Assembly (NCBI RefSeq): GCF_048569485.1 | Contig: NC_134358.1 | Location: 222,956,986 to 223,020,985 of the forward strand | Length of the DNA: 64,000 nucleotides | Direction: 5' to 3' | Source of the DNA: Anomaloglossus baeobatrachus | Lineage: Eukaryota > Chordata > Amphibia > Anura > Aromobatidae | Part shown: in pieces, positions 11,149-22,405 of the stretch | How the letters are laid out: every line of letters starts with the position of its first letter | Position numbering within the stretch: the stretch's first letter is position 1 | Program-made: the position numbers and the translations under genes | The notes under the pieces: generated by a model | The model's input: only the letters and a program-made list of their open reading frames with translations | The model's database searches: none | Told to the model about the DNA's origin: nothing

Positions 11149-12513
11149 TCAGCGACGTTCAGCGGTGTATAACACGGGGGATCCTCCACCCCTTCTGTTC
11201 TGGACTTGTCGCCAGTGCTCTCTTGGTGGTAAGGGTGCAGGGCCTCCCGGGGTTGGCCAAGCTGGCAGGCTGATCATAGGCAGTTCAAAAGTCCCTAGGA
11301 AGTTGGGGCCCAAGGACCGGAAGACCGCCGACTTCCCATTTTTCTTTGCTGTGAGTTGGAACGAATATCCCCAGCGATATGGAACATCTTTATCTTTGAG
11401 GGATTGGAGTAGTGGTCTTAAGGCCTTGCGTAGTTGCAGTGTCCTCCGTGCTAGGTCTGGTAGGACAATCAGAGGTGTCCCTTTATATATACCCGCTCCT
11501 TTCTCTCTGCATCTTTGTAGTATGGCCTCCTTTTCCTTATAGAAGTGGACCCGACATATCACATCTCTTGGTCTGGCCGGATCAGGAGATTTGGGGCCTA
11601 GGGATCTGTGGATGCGGTCCAGTTCTATGCGTTGTTCTGGGTCGCGTTGGAGGAGACGGGTAAAGAATTTTTGTGCCCATTCATCCAGCTGTGGTGGTGC
11701 CACTGCTTCTGTGAGGCCTCTAATCCTTAAGTTATTACGGCGATGTCGGTTTTCAATATCGTCTAAGTGGGTCAGAATGTCCTGTATCTGGGCCGTGTGC
11801 TCTGATAGGACTTGTTGATGTGATTCTATATGGGAAAATATCTGTTCCTGCACCTCTTCTGTAGCTGCTACACGCAGGCCAATTTGTTTGATCTCAGATT
11901 GTATAGAGACCATGTCTTGCTTATGGGATTCTCTCAATTTCCCCAGCAAAGAGTCCATTTCCTGCCTGGTTGGAATTGATCTGATATGTGCTTTCCAATC
12001 CCAATCTTCTTCTTGCTCCTGTGTCTGGTCTGATTTATTCTTCTCTCCCTTGTTTCTGCGGGTGGAGGTGTTGGAGTTGGGGGGTCTTTGTTGTTTAGGT
12101 GATGTGTGCTGTTGTTGTGGTATTACAGGCTCCTCTCCGGGTGTCACAGATCTGCTTCCCATGGCTGCTGGGGTCTGCTGTATCATAGAGCTGGGGCCCT
12201 GCTCTGCCTGCAGTTCATCTGGGAGTCGCTTTTGTGGCTGGGACAGGGGGTTTTCAACACTCCCTTCTGTGGTGTCCTGCTGTGCCTTATCTATGTTTAT
12301 GGCTGAGCTGGCAGCTGTTATGTGAGGAGGCAGTGAGGTCGCTCCGCTGCATGTTTGCTGAGCGTTACCTCCTGCCTCAGTGTCTGCCGGCGCCATGTTG
12401 GAGAGAGCAGATGTGTCAGGCTGGGAGGCTGAGGTCCCGAAAAAGCGGGTGATATCTGTACCTTCCCCCTCTGGAGTCTGTACACTCGTCGCCCGTCCTC
12501 TCCTGCGTGCCAT
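11149..12513 (-). CDS. L1 ORF1 protein (RNA-binding chaperone), open
   Basis: A 454-codon frame opens with MARRRGRATS close to the 5' end of the L1. The N-terminal third is disordered and Q/P/T-rich. A coiled coil follows at about residues 180-255 (heptad-like EIKQIGLRV, HTAQIQDILTHLDDIENR). The RRM-type domain opens with the classic RRNNLRIRG, and a C-terminal domain contains DLARRTLQLRKALRPLL. This matches the L1 ORF1p order of coiled coil, RRM and C-terminal domain. Such trimers coat the LINE RNA. The frame is uninterrupted, whereas ORF2 is broken. The last 20 or so residues may be read past the original end. Confidence 0.75.
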   Translation of the reverse strand: MARRRGRATSVQTPEGEGTDITRFFGTSASQPDTSALSNMAPADTEAGGNAQQTCSGATSLPPHITAASSAINIDKAQQDTTEGSVENPLSQPQKRLPDELQAEQGPSSMIQQTPAAMGSRSVTPGEEPVIPQQQHTSPKQQRPPNSNTSTRRNKGEKNKSDQTQEQEEDWDWKAHIRSIPTRQEMDSLLGKLRESHKQDMVSIQSEIKQIGLRVAATEEVQEQIFSHIESHQQVLSEHTAQIQDILTHLDDIENRHRRNNLRIRGLTEAVAPPQLDEWAQKFFTRLLQRDPEQRIELDRIHRSLGPKSPDPARPRDVICRVHFYKEKEAILQRCREKGAGIYKGTPLIVLPDLARRTLQLRKALRPLLQSLKDKDVPYRWGYSFQLTAKKNGKSAVFRSLGPNFLGTFELPMISLPAWPTPGGPAPLPPREHWRQVQNRRGGGSPVLYTAERR

Positions 12514-12645
12514 TACTGATCCTGGACCCGGTGAGTGCCTTTGAAGTGTGAGAATTCACCGCTGGCGTGTGGGAGCTCCTTCTTCTAGCGTCTCAGTCTG
12601 CCATTGGCTAGCTCCGCTTCCTCCAAATCTGAATGACTTTTTTTC

Positions 12646-14246
12646 GACTTTTTTTTATACAAGAAAATGCCATGTGAGATGACATGACCAGTGATACCAT
12701 AAATTCACCCTTGAGTATTACCTGCTTAACCCAGCAGGAAGTACGCCGCAGCCTCAAAATCACTAAGGTTGACAAATCTCCAGGCCCGGATGGCATACAC
12801 TCCAGAGTACTACAGGAATTGAGTTCTGTGATAGATAGACCATTATTTTTAATCTTCACAGATTTCTTAATAACAGGGTCGGTACCGCAGGACTGGCTCA
12901 TAGCAAATTTGGTGCCAATATTTAAAAAGGGGACAAAAACTGAGCCGGGAAATTATAGGCCTGTAAGTTTAACCTCTACGGTTGGTAAAATCCTTGAGGG
13001 TTTCTTGAGAGATGCTATACTGGAATATCTCAAGAAAAATACCCTTATGGCAGAGTATCAACATGGGTTTATGAGGGATGGATCCTGTCAAACTAATTTG
13101 ATCAGCTTCTATGAAGAGGTAAGTTCAAGCCTGGACCAGGGAAATGCAGTGGATGTTGTGTATATGGACTTTTCAAAAGCTTTTGATACGGTGCCACACA
13201 AAAGGTTGGTACATAAAATGAGAATAATGGGGATAGGGGAAAATATGTGTAACTGGGTTAAAAACTGGCTCAGTGATAGGAAACAAAGGGTGGTTATTAA
13301 TGGTACGTACTCAGACTGGGTCTCAGTTCATAATGGGGTACCACAGGGGTCAGTATTGGGCCCGCTTCTTTTCAACATATTTATTAATGACCTTGTTGGG
13401 GGTATGCGGAGTAGAATTTCAATATTTGCAGATGATACTAAACTCTGCAGGGTAATCAATACAGAGGAGAATAATTTTATAATACAGGGAGATTTATGTA
13501 AATTGGAGCATTGGGTTGAGAAGTGGCAATTGAAGTTTAATGTAGATAAATGTAAAGTCATGCACTTGGGTAGAGGAAATAAAATATATAATTATATACT
13601 TAATTGTAGAACACTGGGTAAAACAGACACAGAAAAAGACTTGGATATATGGGTGGATGGTAAACTTAACTTTAGTGGACAGTGTCAGGCAACTGCTGCC
13701 AGGGCTAATAAAATAATGGGATGTATTAAAAGAGGTATAAGTGTTCATGAAAAAAATATAGTTCTACCTCTGTACAAGTCACTAGTGCGACCGCACTTAG
13801 AATACTGTGTACAATTCTGGTCACCGATATATAAGAAGGACATAGCTGAACTGGAGAGGGTGCAGAGAAGAGCGACCAAGATTATTAGAGGAATGGGTGG
13901 GCTGCAATTCCAAGACAGGTTATTAAACTTGGGGTTATTTAGTTTGGAAAAACGAAGATTTAGGGGGGATCTAATCACAATGTATAAATATATGAGGGGA
14001 CAGTACAGAGACCTTTCCAAAGATCTTTTTACACCTAGGCCTGCGACTGGAACACGGGGGCATCCGCTACGTTTTGCGGAAAGAAGGTTTAATCATAATC
14101 ACAGACGAGGATTCTTTACTGTACGAGCAGTGAGACTATGGAACTCTGTGCCGCATGATGTTGTAATGAGTGATTCACTACTAACATTTAAGCAGAGCCT
14201 GGATGCCTTTCTTGAAAAATTTAATATTACCAGTTATGTATATTAG
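12646..14246 (+). pseudogene. CR1 ORF2, 3' half (reverse transcriptase)
   Basis: This is the RT core of the CR1 split by the L1. Blocks in order are VDKSPGPDGIHSRVL, NYRPVSLTS, YQHGFMRDGSC, VYMDFSKAFDTV, GVPQGSVLGPLLFNIFINDL and the catalytic FADDTKLC. The connection domain WQLKFNVDKCKVMHLG, the C-terminal LEYCVQFWSP and AVRLWNSVPHDVV follow, with a natural stop at 14244-14246. From ATG 12684 the frame is open for 520 codons. A TGA just upstream breaks the link to the endonuclease half, and the first residues after NDFFS are degenerate. Apart from the L1 insertion this half is well preserved. Confidence 0.9.
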
Positions 14247-14404
14247 ATTTTATGACAGGGTATTGATCCATGGAACTAGTCTGATTGCCGTATGTGGAGT
14301 CAGGAAGGATTTTTTTTCCCTATTGGAGCTTGTTTGCCACATTGTTTTTTTTTGCCTTCCTCTGGATCAACATGTTAGGCTACGGGTTGAACTAGATGGA
14401 CTTA

Positions 14405-15547
14405 GGGCGGCTTTGCACGTTGCGACATCGCACATGCGATGTCGGTGGGGTCAAATCGAAAGTGACGCACATCCGGCGTCACTTTTGACATCGTACTGTG
14501 TAAATGCTAGATGATACAATGAACGAGCGCAAAAACGTCGTTATCGTATCATCGTTGCATTCACCGACATTCCCATAATGCCGGTGCCGCGACATGTACG
14601 ATGTTGTTCCTCGTTCCTGCGGCAGCACACATCGCTGTGTATGAAGCCGCAGGAGCAAGGAGCATCTCCTTACCTGCCGCCGGCAGCTATGCGGAAGGAC
14701 GGAGGTGGGCGGGATGTTTACATCTTGCTCATCTCCGCCCCTCCGCCGCTATTGGCCGCCTGCCGTGTGACGTCGCTATGATGCCGCACGACCCGCCCCC
14801 TTAGGAAGGAGGCGGGTCGCCGGCCAGAGCGACGGTCGCAGGGAAGGTGAGTGCATGTGAAGCTGGCGTAGCGATAATTTTCCCTACACCAGCTATCACA
14901 CGATATCGTACCTGCGACGGGGCGGGGACTATCGCGTGCGACATCGCAGAATCGGCTCGCCTTAGGTGGGCTTTGCACGTTGCGACATCGCAAGTCGATG
15001 CTGCGATGTCGCACGCGATAGTCCCCGCCCCAGTCGCAGGTACGATATCGTGTGATAGCTGGCATAGCGAAAATTATCGCTACGCCAGCTTAAAAATGCA
15101 CTCACCTGCCCTGCGACCGTCGCTCTGGCCGGCGATCCGCCTCCTTCCTAAGGGGGCGGGTCGTGCGGCGTCATAGCGACGTCACACGGCAGGCGGCCAA
15201 TAGCGGCGGAAGGGCAGAGATGAGCAGGATGTAAACATCGCGCCCACCTCCGTCCTTCCGCATATCCGCCGGCGGCAGGTAAGGAGATGCTCCTTGCTCC
15301 TGCAGCTTCATACACAGCGATGTGTGCTGCTGCAGGAGCGAGGAACAACATCGTACCTGTCGCGGCACCGGCATTATGGAAATGTCGGTGAATGCAACGA
15401 TGATACGATAACGACGTTTTTGCGCTCGTTCATCGTATCATCTAGAATTTACACAGTACGATGTCGAAAGTGACGCCGGATGTGCGTCACTTTCGATTTG
15501 ACCCCACCGACATCGCACGTGCGATGTCGCAACGTGCAAAGCCGCCC
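14405..15547. mobile_element. Harbinger-type MITE, 1.1-kb palindromic dimer
   Basis: The ends GGGCGGCTTTGCACGTTGCG and its complement are flanked by TTA (14402-14404 and 15548-15550), the 3-bp target duplication of PIF/Harbinger. It sits in the CR1 3' UTR (GATGGACTTA...TTAGAGTCTCCC). The two halves are inverted copies of about 540 bp. Near the centre, at 14967, a second terminal sequence (GGTGGGCTTTGCACGTTGCG) follows another TTA at 14964-14966. The whole therefore looks like two copies joined in inverted orientation. No transposase was seen. Confidence 0.85.
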
Positions 15548-16230
15548 TTAGAGTCTCCCTTCAACCTTAAAAACTATGATACTATGATACCCCTATATAC
15601 ACCTGTAAGATACTACATCACTACACCCCTATATACACCTGCAATATACCACATCACTACACCCCATATACTACACCACTATTTACTACACCACTATATA
15701 CACAACACAATATACTACACCTGTAAAACTACACCACTACACTCCCAGTATTAGTCACCAGTCCCCCCTCCCCCATTGTCCCCTCCTCAGCTTATTAGTC
15801 ACTATTTACCTCTCCCTTCTTATCGTCCCCGTCCTCAGGCACCTCCATACAGGCCCCCCGCTGAGCTGCTCCTTCTCTCGTACTGGCCCTGGCTGCACCG
15901 ATGCTGTTCTTGTATGGGCCCCTGCCGCTGCTTCTCTTCAGGCCCCAGCTGCTGCAGCTTCTTCTCCTGCCGGGCGGGAACTTTTGAAATAACACACGTG
16001 CGCCGTACTGACAAATCAGAGCACGCGCGTGTGTCACAGAGAAAGGTGCCTGGCAGGGAACTGAGGAGAGATTCCTGCATTCCGTTGCCTACACTGTGCG
16101 GAGCTGCAGGATCTCTCCCTGCCCGGCACGCAGCAGCCCGACTCCACTGCACCAGCTGAAGACGGGCGGGGTGGTCACAGACAGTAGGCGGGCCGGATGT
16201 GACCCACGGGCCGCCCCTTGCCCAGGTCTG

Positions 16231-17334
16231 GTCTAGAGTGTTAGCTCTCTATACCGTAGAGTGTAAGCTCTTATGGTCAGCAGTGTCCTCTCTATACTGT
16301 AGAGTGTATGCTCTTATGGTCAGCAGTGTACTCTCTATACTGTAGAGTGTAGGCTTTTAATGTCAACGGGGTCCTCTCTATTGCAGAGTGTAAGCTCTTA
16401 TGGTCAGCAGTATACTCTCTATACTGTAGAGTGTAAGGTTTTATGGTCAGCAGTATACTATCTATACTGTAGAGTGTAAGCTCTTATGGTCAGCAGTGTC
16501 CTCTCTATACTGCAGAGTGTAAACTCTTATGGTCAGCAGGGTACTCTCTATACTGTGGAGTGTAAGGTTTTATGGTCAGCAGTGTACTCTCTATCTTGTA
16601 GAGTGTTAGCTCTTATGGTCAGCAGTGTCCTCTTTTTCCTGTAGAGTGTTAGCTCTTATGGTCAGCAGTGTACTCTCTATACTGCAGACTGTAAGCTTTT
16701 ATGGTCAGCAGTGTACTCTCTATACTGTAGAGTGTAAGCTCTTATGGTCAGCAGTGTCCTCTCTATACTGTAGAGTGTAAGCTCTTATGGTCAGCAGTGT
16801 CCTCTCTATACTGTAGAGTGTAAGCTCTTATGGTCAGTGGGGTCCTCTCTGTCCTGTAGAGTGTAAGCTCTTATGGTCAGCAGTGTCCTCTCTATACTGT
16901 AATGTGTAAGCTCTTATGGTCAGCCATGTACTCTCTATACTGTAGAGTGTAAGCTCTTATGGTCAGTGGGGTTCTCTCTATACTGTAGAGTGTAAGCTCT
17001 TATGGTCAGCAGTGTCCTCTGTATACTGTAAAGTGTAAGCTCTTATGGTCATCAGTGTCCTCTTTCTCCTGTAGAGTGTAAGCTTTTATGGTCAGCAGTG
17101 TCCTCTGTATACTGTAAAGTGTAAGCTCTTATGGTCATCAGTGTCCTCTTTTTCCTGTAGAGTGTAAGCTCTTATGGTCAGCAATGTACTCTCTATACTG
17201 TTGAGTGTAAGCTCTTATGGTCAGCAGTGTCCTCTCTATACTGTAGAGTTGAAGCTTTTATTGTCAGCGGGGTCCTGTCTGTCCTGTAGAGTGTAAGCTC
17301 TGATGGTCAGCTGGGTCCTCTCTATGCTGTAGAG
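16231..17334. repeat. 43-bp satellite, block 2
   Basis: About 25 monomers continue the array cut by hAT-1, in the same orientation as block 1. Several monomers carry AGGTTTTATGG or CTGTAAAGTG variants, some repeated at intervals of a few monomers (for example near 17020-17130). Confidence 0.95.
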
Positions 17335-18588
17335 CAGAGGTCTCAAGCATGCGGTCCGCGGGCCGCATGCGGCCCCTGAGGCTACTTCTTGCGGCCCCCA
17401 GACACCTAGACCATGTGATGATTGCGGCCTGGTACATAGACGTGGCCGCCGCGGTCAGCACTTTTATTCCAGCCCGTATAATCTGCGCATGTCTCTACAC
17501 AGCTGTACTAATGGCAGCTGCCGCCGGCCAATCAGAGGCCAGCAGCTAACATGTGTGTATTCTGATTGGCCGTCGCGGCTGCCATTAGTAAAGATGTCAG
17601 GAGAGCCGTGCTTCAAATCGTTCCCCAGTAGGAATGCGCTGATGGAGTTGGCCCCGTGTATGTACCGAGCCACAATTGTCACGGGCTCTAAGTGCCTGCA
17701 GCTGCAAGAAAAGGTAAGGAGGACAACGAGGGAACGGAGGAAAGCTGAGAAAAATATTTTGTTTTTGTTTTTTTGTATGTGAACAACGTTACAACGGGAT
17801 ATTACAGGATGGGACATTACTACCAATGGACAATATGGGCCCATTACTACCAGAGCACAATATGGGCACCTTACCACAGGGGGCAATATGGTCACATTAC
17901 TACCAGGGGGCAATAAGGCCACATTACTATCAGAGCACAGCATGGGCACATTACTACCAGGGGACAATATGGCCACAATACTACTAGAGCACAATATGGG
18001 CACATTACTACCAGTGGACAATATGGGCACATTACTACCAGGGGGCGATATGGGCACATTTCTACAAGGGCACAATATGGGCACATTACTACAAGGGACC
18101 AATATGAGCCCATTACTACCAGAGCGCAATATGGGCACATTACCACAAGGGACAATATGGGCACATTACCACAAGGGACAATATTGGCACATTACCACAG
18201 GGGACAATATAGGCACATTACTAGAAGGGGACAATATGGACACATTACCACAGGAGACAATATTTGCACATTACCACAGGGGACAATATGGGCACATTAC
18301 CACATGGGACAATATGGGCACATTACTACAGGAAGGGGACATTATTAAAAGATGAGGACCAGGATGGAAATATAACTCCAAAATGTCGGTCAAAATGACT
18401 ATATGGTGGTAGTTGTAAAATTATATTACTTACAAGAAGGGGATTAAATGTAAAAAAAATCAAAATAAAGATTTTTTTTTTCCCCATGAAAACTATTTTA
18501 ATATACAAACTGGAATAAAATAGTGCATATTTATTACAATAAACAGGAAAAATGTTCAAAAAATGTGATCAAAAGGTGTATAGAAAGA
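17335..18588. mobile_element. hAT-type element 2 (hAT-2), right end degraded
   Basis: The left end CAGAGGTCTCAAGCATGCGG follows CTGTAGAG (17327-17334). A GC-rich subterminal part with GCGGGCCGCATGCGGCCCC comes next, then a palindromic stretch around 17505-17590 (GGCAGCTGCCGCCGGCC and its partner), a minisatellite and an AT-rich tail. No matching right terminus was found. Satellite resumes after GTATAGAG (18589-18596), a possible decayed copy of the target. No transposase was seen. Confidence 0.65.
17800..18345. repeat. Minisatellite inside hAT-2 (about 26-27 bp)
   Basis: About 20 units contain ACAATATGGGCACATTAC followed by TACCAGG or CACAAGGG. Units are 26-27 bp with point differences. Open frames across it are repeat artefacts. 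Confidence 0.9.
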
Positions 18589-19690
18589 GTATAGAGTTTA
18601 AGCTCTTAAGGTCAGCAGTGTCCTCTCTATACTGTAGACTGTAGGCTCTTATGGTCAGCAGTGTACTCTGTTTACTGTAGAGTTTAAGCTCTTATGGTCA
18701 GTAGTTTCCTCTCTCTACTGTACAGTGTAAGATCTTATAGTCAGCAGTGGCCTCAGTATAGTGTAGAGTGTAAGCTGTTATGGTCAGCGGGGTCCTCTCT
18801 ATACTGTAGAGTGTAAGCTCTTAAGGTCAGCAGTGTCCGGTCTATACTGTAGAGTGTAAGCTCTTATAGTCAGCAGTGTCGTCTTTCTCCTGTAGAGTGT
18901 AAGCTGTTATGGTCTGCAGTGTCCTCTCTATACTGTAGAGTGTAAGCTCTTATGGTCAGCAGCGTCCTCTCTATACTGTAGAGTGTAAGCTCTTATGGTC
19001 AGCACTGACCTCATTCTCCTTTAGAGTGTAAGCTCTTATGGTCAGAGGGGTCCTCTTTCTCCTGCAGAGTGTAAGCTGTTATGGTCTGCAGTGTACTCTC
19101 TATACTGTAGAGTTTAAGCTCTTATGGTCAGCACTGTCCTCATTCTCCTGTAGAGTGTAAGCTCTTATGGTCAGCGGGGTCCTCTTTCTCCTGCAGAGTG
19201 TAAGCTTTTATGGTCAGCAGTGTCCTCTTTCTCCTATAGAGTGTAAGATCTTATGGTCAGCTGTGTCCTCTCTATTCTGCATAATGTAAGTTCTTATCCT
19301 CAGCAGTGTCCTCTCTATACTGTAGAATGTAAGCTCTTATGGTCAGCGGGGTCCTGTTTCTGCCGCAGAATGTAAGCTCTTATGATCAGCGGGGTCCTCT
19401 TCTCCTGTAGAGTGTAAGCTCTTATGGTCAGCAGGGTCCTCTCTATACTGTAGTATGTAAGCTCTTATGGTCGGCAGTGTCTTCTCTATATTGTAGAATG
19501 TAAGCTCTTATGGTCAGCAGTGTACTCTCTATACTGTAGAGTGTAAGCTCTTATGGTCAGCAGGGTCCTCTCTATACTGTAGAGTGTAAGCTCTTATGGT
19601 CAGTAGTGTCCTCTTTTTCCTGTAATGTAAGCTCTTAAGGTCAGCAGTGTCCTCTCTATACTGTAGAGTGTAAGCTCTTATGGTCAGCAG
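18589..19690. repeat. 43-bp satellite, block 3
   Basis: About 25 monomers. Many carry the TTTCTCCTGCAG or TTTCTCCTGTAG form of the CT-rich part and CAGCGGGGTCC, which brings them closest to the L2 3' UTR sequence seen at 60847-60892. Confidence 0.95.
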
Positions 19691-20576
19691 TGTTATGATC
19701 CGGAACCATGGAAGATCACAATAGATCATTGGCAAAAAAGGTGATAAGAGCATTGGCAATTAATCTGGCCGCCATCCCCTTACTAACCATCAACACTAGA
19801 AGTAGCTAAGGGGTGAACTAACATCCTATGCACCGCGAACCCGGCCGGAGAACTAGCTATCCTAAAGGAAGGAAGGATGAATAACTCTCTGCCTCAGAAA
19901 TAGACCGCAAAGGTATAGCAAGCCCCCCACATTCAAAGACTACGGTGATATAGGAAAACACAATACACAGATGGATGATAGGATTAGCAAAGGTGAGGCC
20001 CCATTGACTAAATAGGAAAGGATAGGAAAGGGGCTGATGGTGGCCAGAGAAAAAACCCTATAACAATCCAAATACCTGATAGTACAAAAAGTCCTCAGAT
20101 CGCACGATCTGAACTCCGTCCTATATCACTTGCTCTTGTCAAACCAATGAACAGAAAGCAGGAACAATTACAAATTCAAGAAGTACCAAACACATGGACT
20201 TATAGGAGCAATACTCCAAACATAGCTGCAGAGAGCTTCCCAGCTAAGCAACAGAGAGGGAAGATTCCTGCATGCAAATGAACTGACAATAACCACAGTA
20301 AATGACAAACCCAGATAAGAACAAAAAGAACAAAACAACATAAGAAAGAACAAAGCACTTATCTGGGGTAGATGTGGTCTGGATCAAGATGAGAAGGCTG
20401 GTAAACTAAAGAACAAATGACAACCGACTCAGACTGCTAGCAGATCAAGGTTTAAATAGGCAGAGAGTTAGCAATGGAAACGCTCATTGCTCCAGCACAC
20501 CTGGTCTCTGTCCAAACCATTTCTGGCCACAAGAGGGAGCCTCACAGCAGCAAAAGCATAACTGACATTCACAACA
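19691..20576. mobile_element. Probable solo LTR (LTR-retrotransposon fossil)
   Basis: An 886-bp block begins TGTTATGATCCGG and ends TTCACAACA, so it has TG...CA ends. It interrupts the satellite and is flanked by CAGCAG on both sides (19685-19690 and 20577-20582). Because CAGCAG already occurs once in each monomer, the duplication is 4-6 bp. No internal coding part is present, which fits recombination between two LTRs. The family is probably Gypsy-like. It is fairly young, because both edges are clean. A CTCF-like GGCCACAAGAGGGAGCC lies at about 20525-20541. Confidence 0.6.
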
Positions 20577-22405
20577 CAGCAGTGTCCTCTTTCTCCTGTA
20601 GAGTGTAAGCTCTTATGGTCAGCAGTGTCCTCTCTATACTGTAGAGTGTAAGCTCTTATGGTCAGCAGTGTCTTCTTTCTCCTGTAGAGTGTAAGCTCTT
20701 ATGGTCAGTAGTGTCTTCTCTATACTGTAGAGTGTAAGCTCTTATGGTCAGCAGTGTCTTCTCTATACTGTAGAATGTAAGCTCTTATGGTCAATGGGGT
20801 CCTCTCCATACTGTAGAGTGTAAGCTCTTATGGTCAGCAGTGTCCGCTTTATACTGTAGAGTGTAAGCTCTTAGTCAGCAGTGTCTGCTCTATACTGTAG
20901 AGTGTAAGCTCTCATTGTCAGTGGGGTCCTCTCTGTCTTGTAGAGTGTAAGTTCTTATGGTCAGCAGTGTCCTCTCTATACTGTAGAGTGTATGCTCTTA
21001 TGGTCAGCAGTGTCCTCTCTATACTTTAGAATGTAAGCTCTTATGGTCAGCAGTGTCCTCTCTATACTGTAGAGTGTAAGCTCTTATGGTCAGCAGTGTC
21101 CTCTCTATACTGTAGAGTGTAAGCTCTTATGGTCAGCATGGTCCTCTCTATAATGTAGAGTGTAAGCTCTTATGGTCAGCAGTGTCCCCTCTGTCCTGTA
21201 GAGTGTAAGCTCTTATGGTCAGCAGTGTCCTCTCTATACTGTAGAGTGTATGCTCTTATGGTCAGCAGTGTCCTCTCTATACTTTAGAATGTAAGCTCTT
21301 ATGGTCAGCAGTGTCCTCTCTATACTGTAGAGTGTAAGCTCTTATGGTCAGCAGTGTCCTCTCTATACTGTAGAGTGTAAGCTCTTATGGTCAGCATGGT
21401 CCTCTCTATAATGTAGAGTGTAAGCTCTTATGGTCAGCAGTGTCCCCTCTGTCCTGTAGAGTGTAAGCTCTTATGGTCAGCAGTGCCCTCTTTATACTGT
21501 AGAGTGTAAGCTCTTATAGTCAGCAGTGTCCTCTGTATACTGTAGAGTGTAAGCTCTTATGGTAAGCAGGGCCCTCTCTATATTGTAGAGTGTAAGCTCT
21601 TATGGTCAGTAGTGTCTTCTCTATACTGTAGAGTGTAAGCTCTTATGGTCAGCAGGGTCCTCTCTATACTGTAGAGTGTAAGCTCTTATGGTCAGCAGTG
21701 TCCTCTCCATACTGTAGAGTGTAAGCTCTTATGGTCAGTGGGGTCCTCTCCATACTGTAGTGTGTAAGCTCAAATGGTCAGCAGTGTCCTCTTTATACTG
21801 TAGAGTGTAAGCTCTTAGTCAGCAGTGTCTGCTCTATACTGTAGAGTGTAAGCTCTTATGGTCAGTGGGGTCCTCTCTGTCTTGTAGAGTGTAAGCTCTT
21901 ATGGTCAGCAGTGCCCTCTTTATACTATAGAGTGTAAGCTCTTATAGTCAGCAGTGTCCTCTGTATACTGTAGAGTGAAAGCTCTTATGGTCAGCAGGGT
22001 CCTCTCTATACTGTAGAGTGTAAGCTCTTATGGCCAGCAGGGTCCTCTCTATATTGTAGAGTGTAAGATCTTATGGTCAGTAGTGTCTTCTCTATACTGT
22101 AGAGTGTAAGCTCTTATGGTCAGCAGTTTCCTCTCCATACTCTGTAGATTGTAAGCTCTTATGGTCAGCAGTGTCTTCTCTATACTGTAGAGTGTAAGCT
22201 CTTATGGTCAGTGGGGTCCTCTCCATACTGTAGTGTGTAAGCTCAAATGGTCAGCAGTGTCCTCTTTATACTGTAGAGTGTAAGCTCTTAGTCAGCAGTG
22301 TCTGCTCTATACTGTAGAGTGTATGCTCTTATGGTCAGCAGTATCCTCTCTGTCCTGTAAAGTGTAAGCTCTTATGGTCAGCAGTGTCCTCTCTATACTG
22401 TAGAG
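20577..22405. repeat. 43-bp satellite, block 4, with higher-order duplications
   Basis: About 42 monomers. A run containing the rare TATGCTCTTA variant repeats after 258 bp (20991 and 21249), which is 6 monomers. A run containing the shortened GCTCTTAGTCAGCAGTG monomer repeats after 473 bp (21815 and 22288), which is 11 monomers, along with the rare GTAAGCTCAAATGG variant. An earlier copy of the shortened monomer is at 20871. These are recent multi-monomer duplications. Confidence 0.95.

Larger units (their letters stand above)
5806..12628 (-). mobile_element. L1/Tx1-clade LINE inserted in CR1
   Basis: The element runs right to left: short 5' UTR (12628-12514), ORF1, an unusually long pyrimidine-rich spacer, ORF2, then a 3' UTR ending at 5806 with AATAAA. 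It is flanked by a perfect 17-bp target duplication, CTGAATGACTTTTTTTC, at 5789-5805 and 12629-12645, inside the CR1 ORF2. The T-run of the target is A-rich on the opposite strand, as expected for target-primed insertion. At about 6.8 kb it looks full length. Its reading frames have few breaks, so it is fairly young compared with its CR1 host. Confidence 0.9.
3198..15588 (+). mobile_element. CR1-type LINE, near full length, split by an L1 and a MITE
   Basis: A GC-rich 5' UTR (about 3198-3476) is followed by ORF1, ORF2 and a 3' UTR ending in the CR1-typical short repeat ACTATGATACTATGAT at about 15572-15587. Without the L1 (5806-12628) and the Harbinger MITE (14405-15547) the element is about 4.4 kb, close to the length of a complete CR1. 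The left boundary is approximate: hAT-1 minisatellite stops near CCCCCCGCC. The element lies inside hAT-1, so it is younger than that insertion and older than the two it hosts. Confidence 0.85.
3045..16230. mobile_element. hAT-type non-autonomous element 1 (hAT-1), heavily nested
   Basis: The left end CAAAGGTTGGCAATTAATTT and right end CCCTTGCCCAGGTCTG are the hAT-type ends that frame 'GGGGCCGCATGAG' and 'GGGCCGCCCC' subterminal GC stretches. The left flank CTGTAGAG (3037-3044) and right flank GTCTAGAG (16231-16238) make an imperfect 8-bp target duplication inside the satellite. Internal DNA (3120-3197 and 15589-15760) is a degenerate TATACACC/ACTACACC minisatellite, then a GC-rich part to 16230. 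No transposase was seen. A CR1 LINE interrupts the element. Confidence 0.75.

Noticed and set aside
17464-18364. Open frames on both strands through the hAT-2 minisatellite
   Set aside because: The repeat unit lacks stops in these frames; the translations are only periodic.
2412-22405. Regular 43-bp repeats as a CRISPR-like array
   Set aside because: There are no unique spacers between repeats; the whole period is repeated, and the context is a vertebrate genome.
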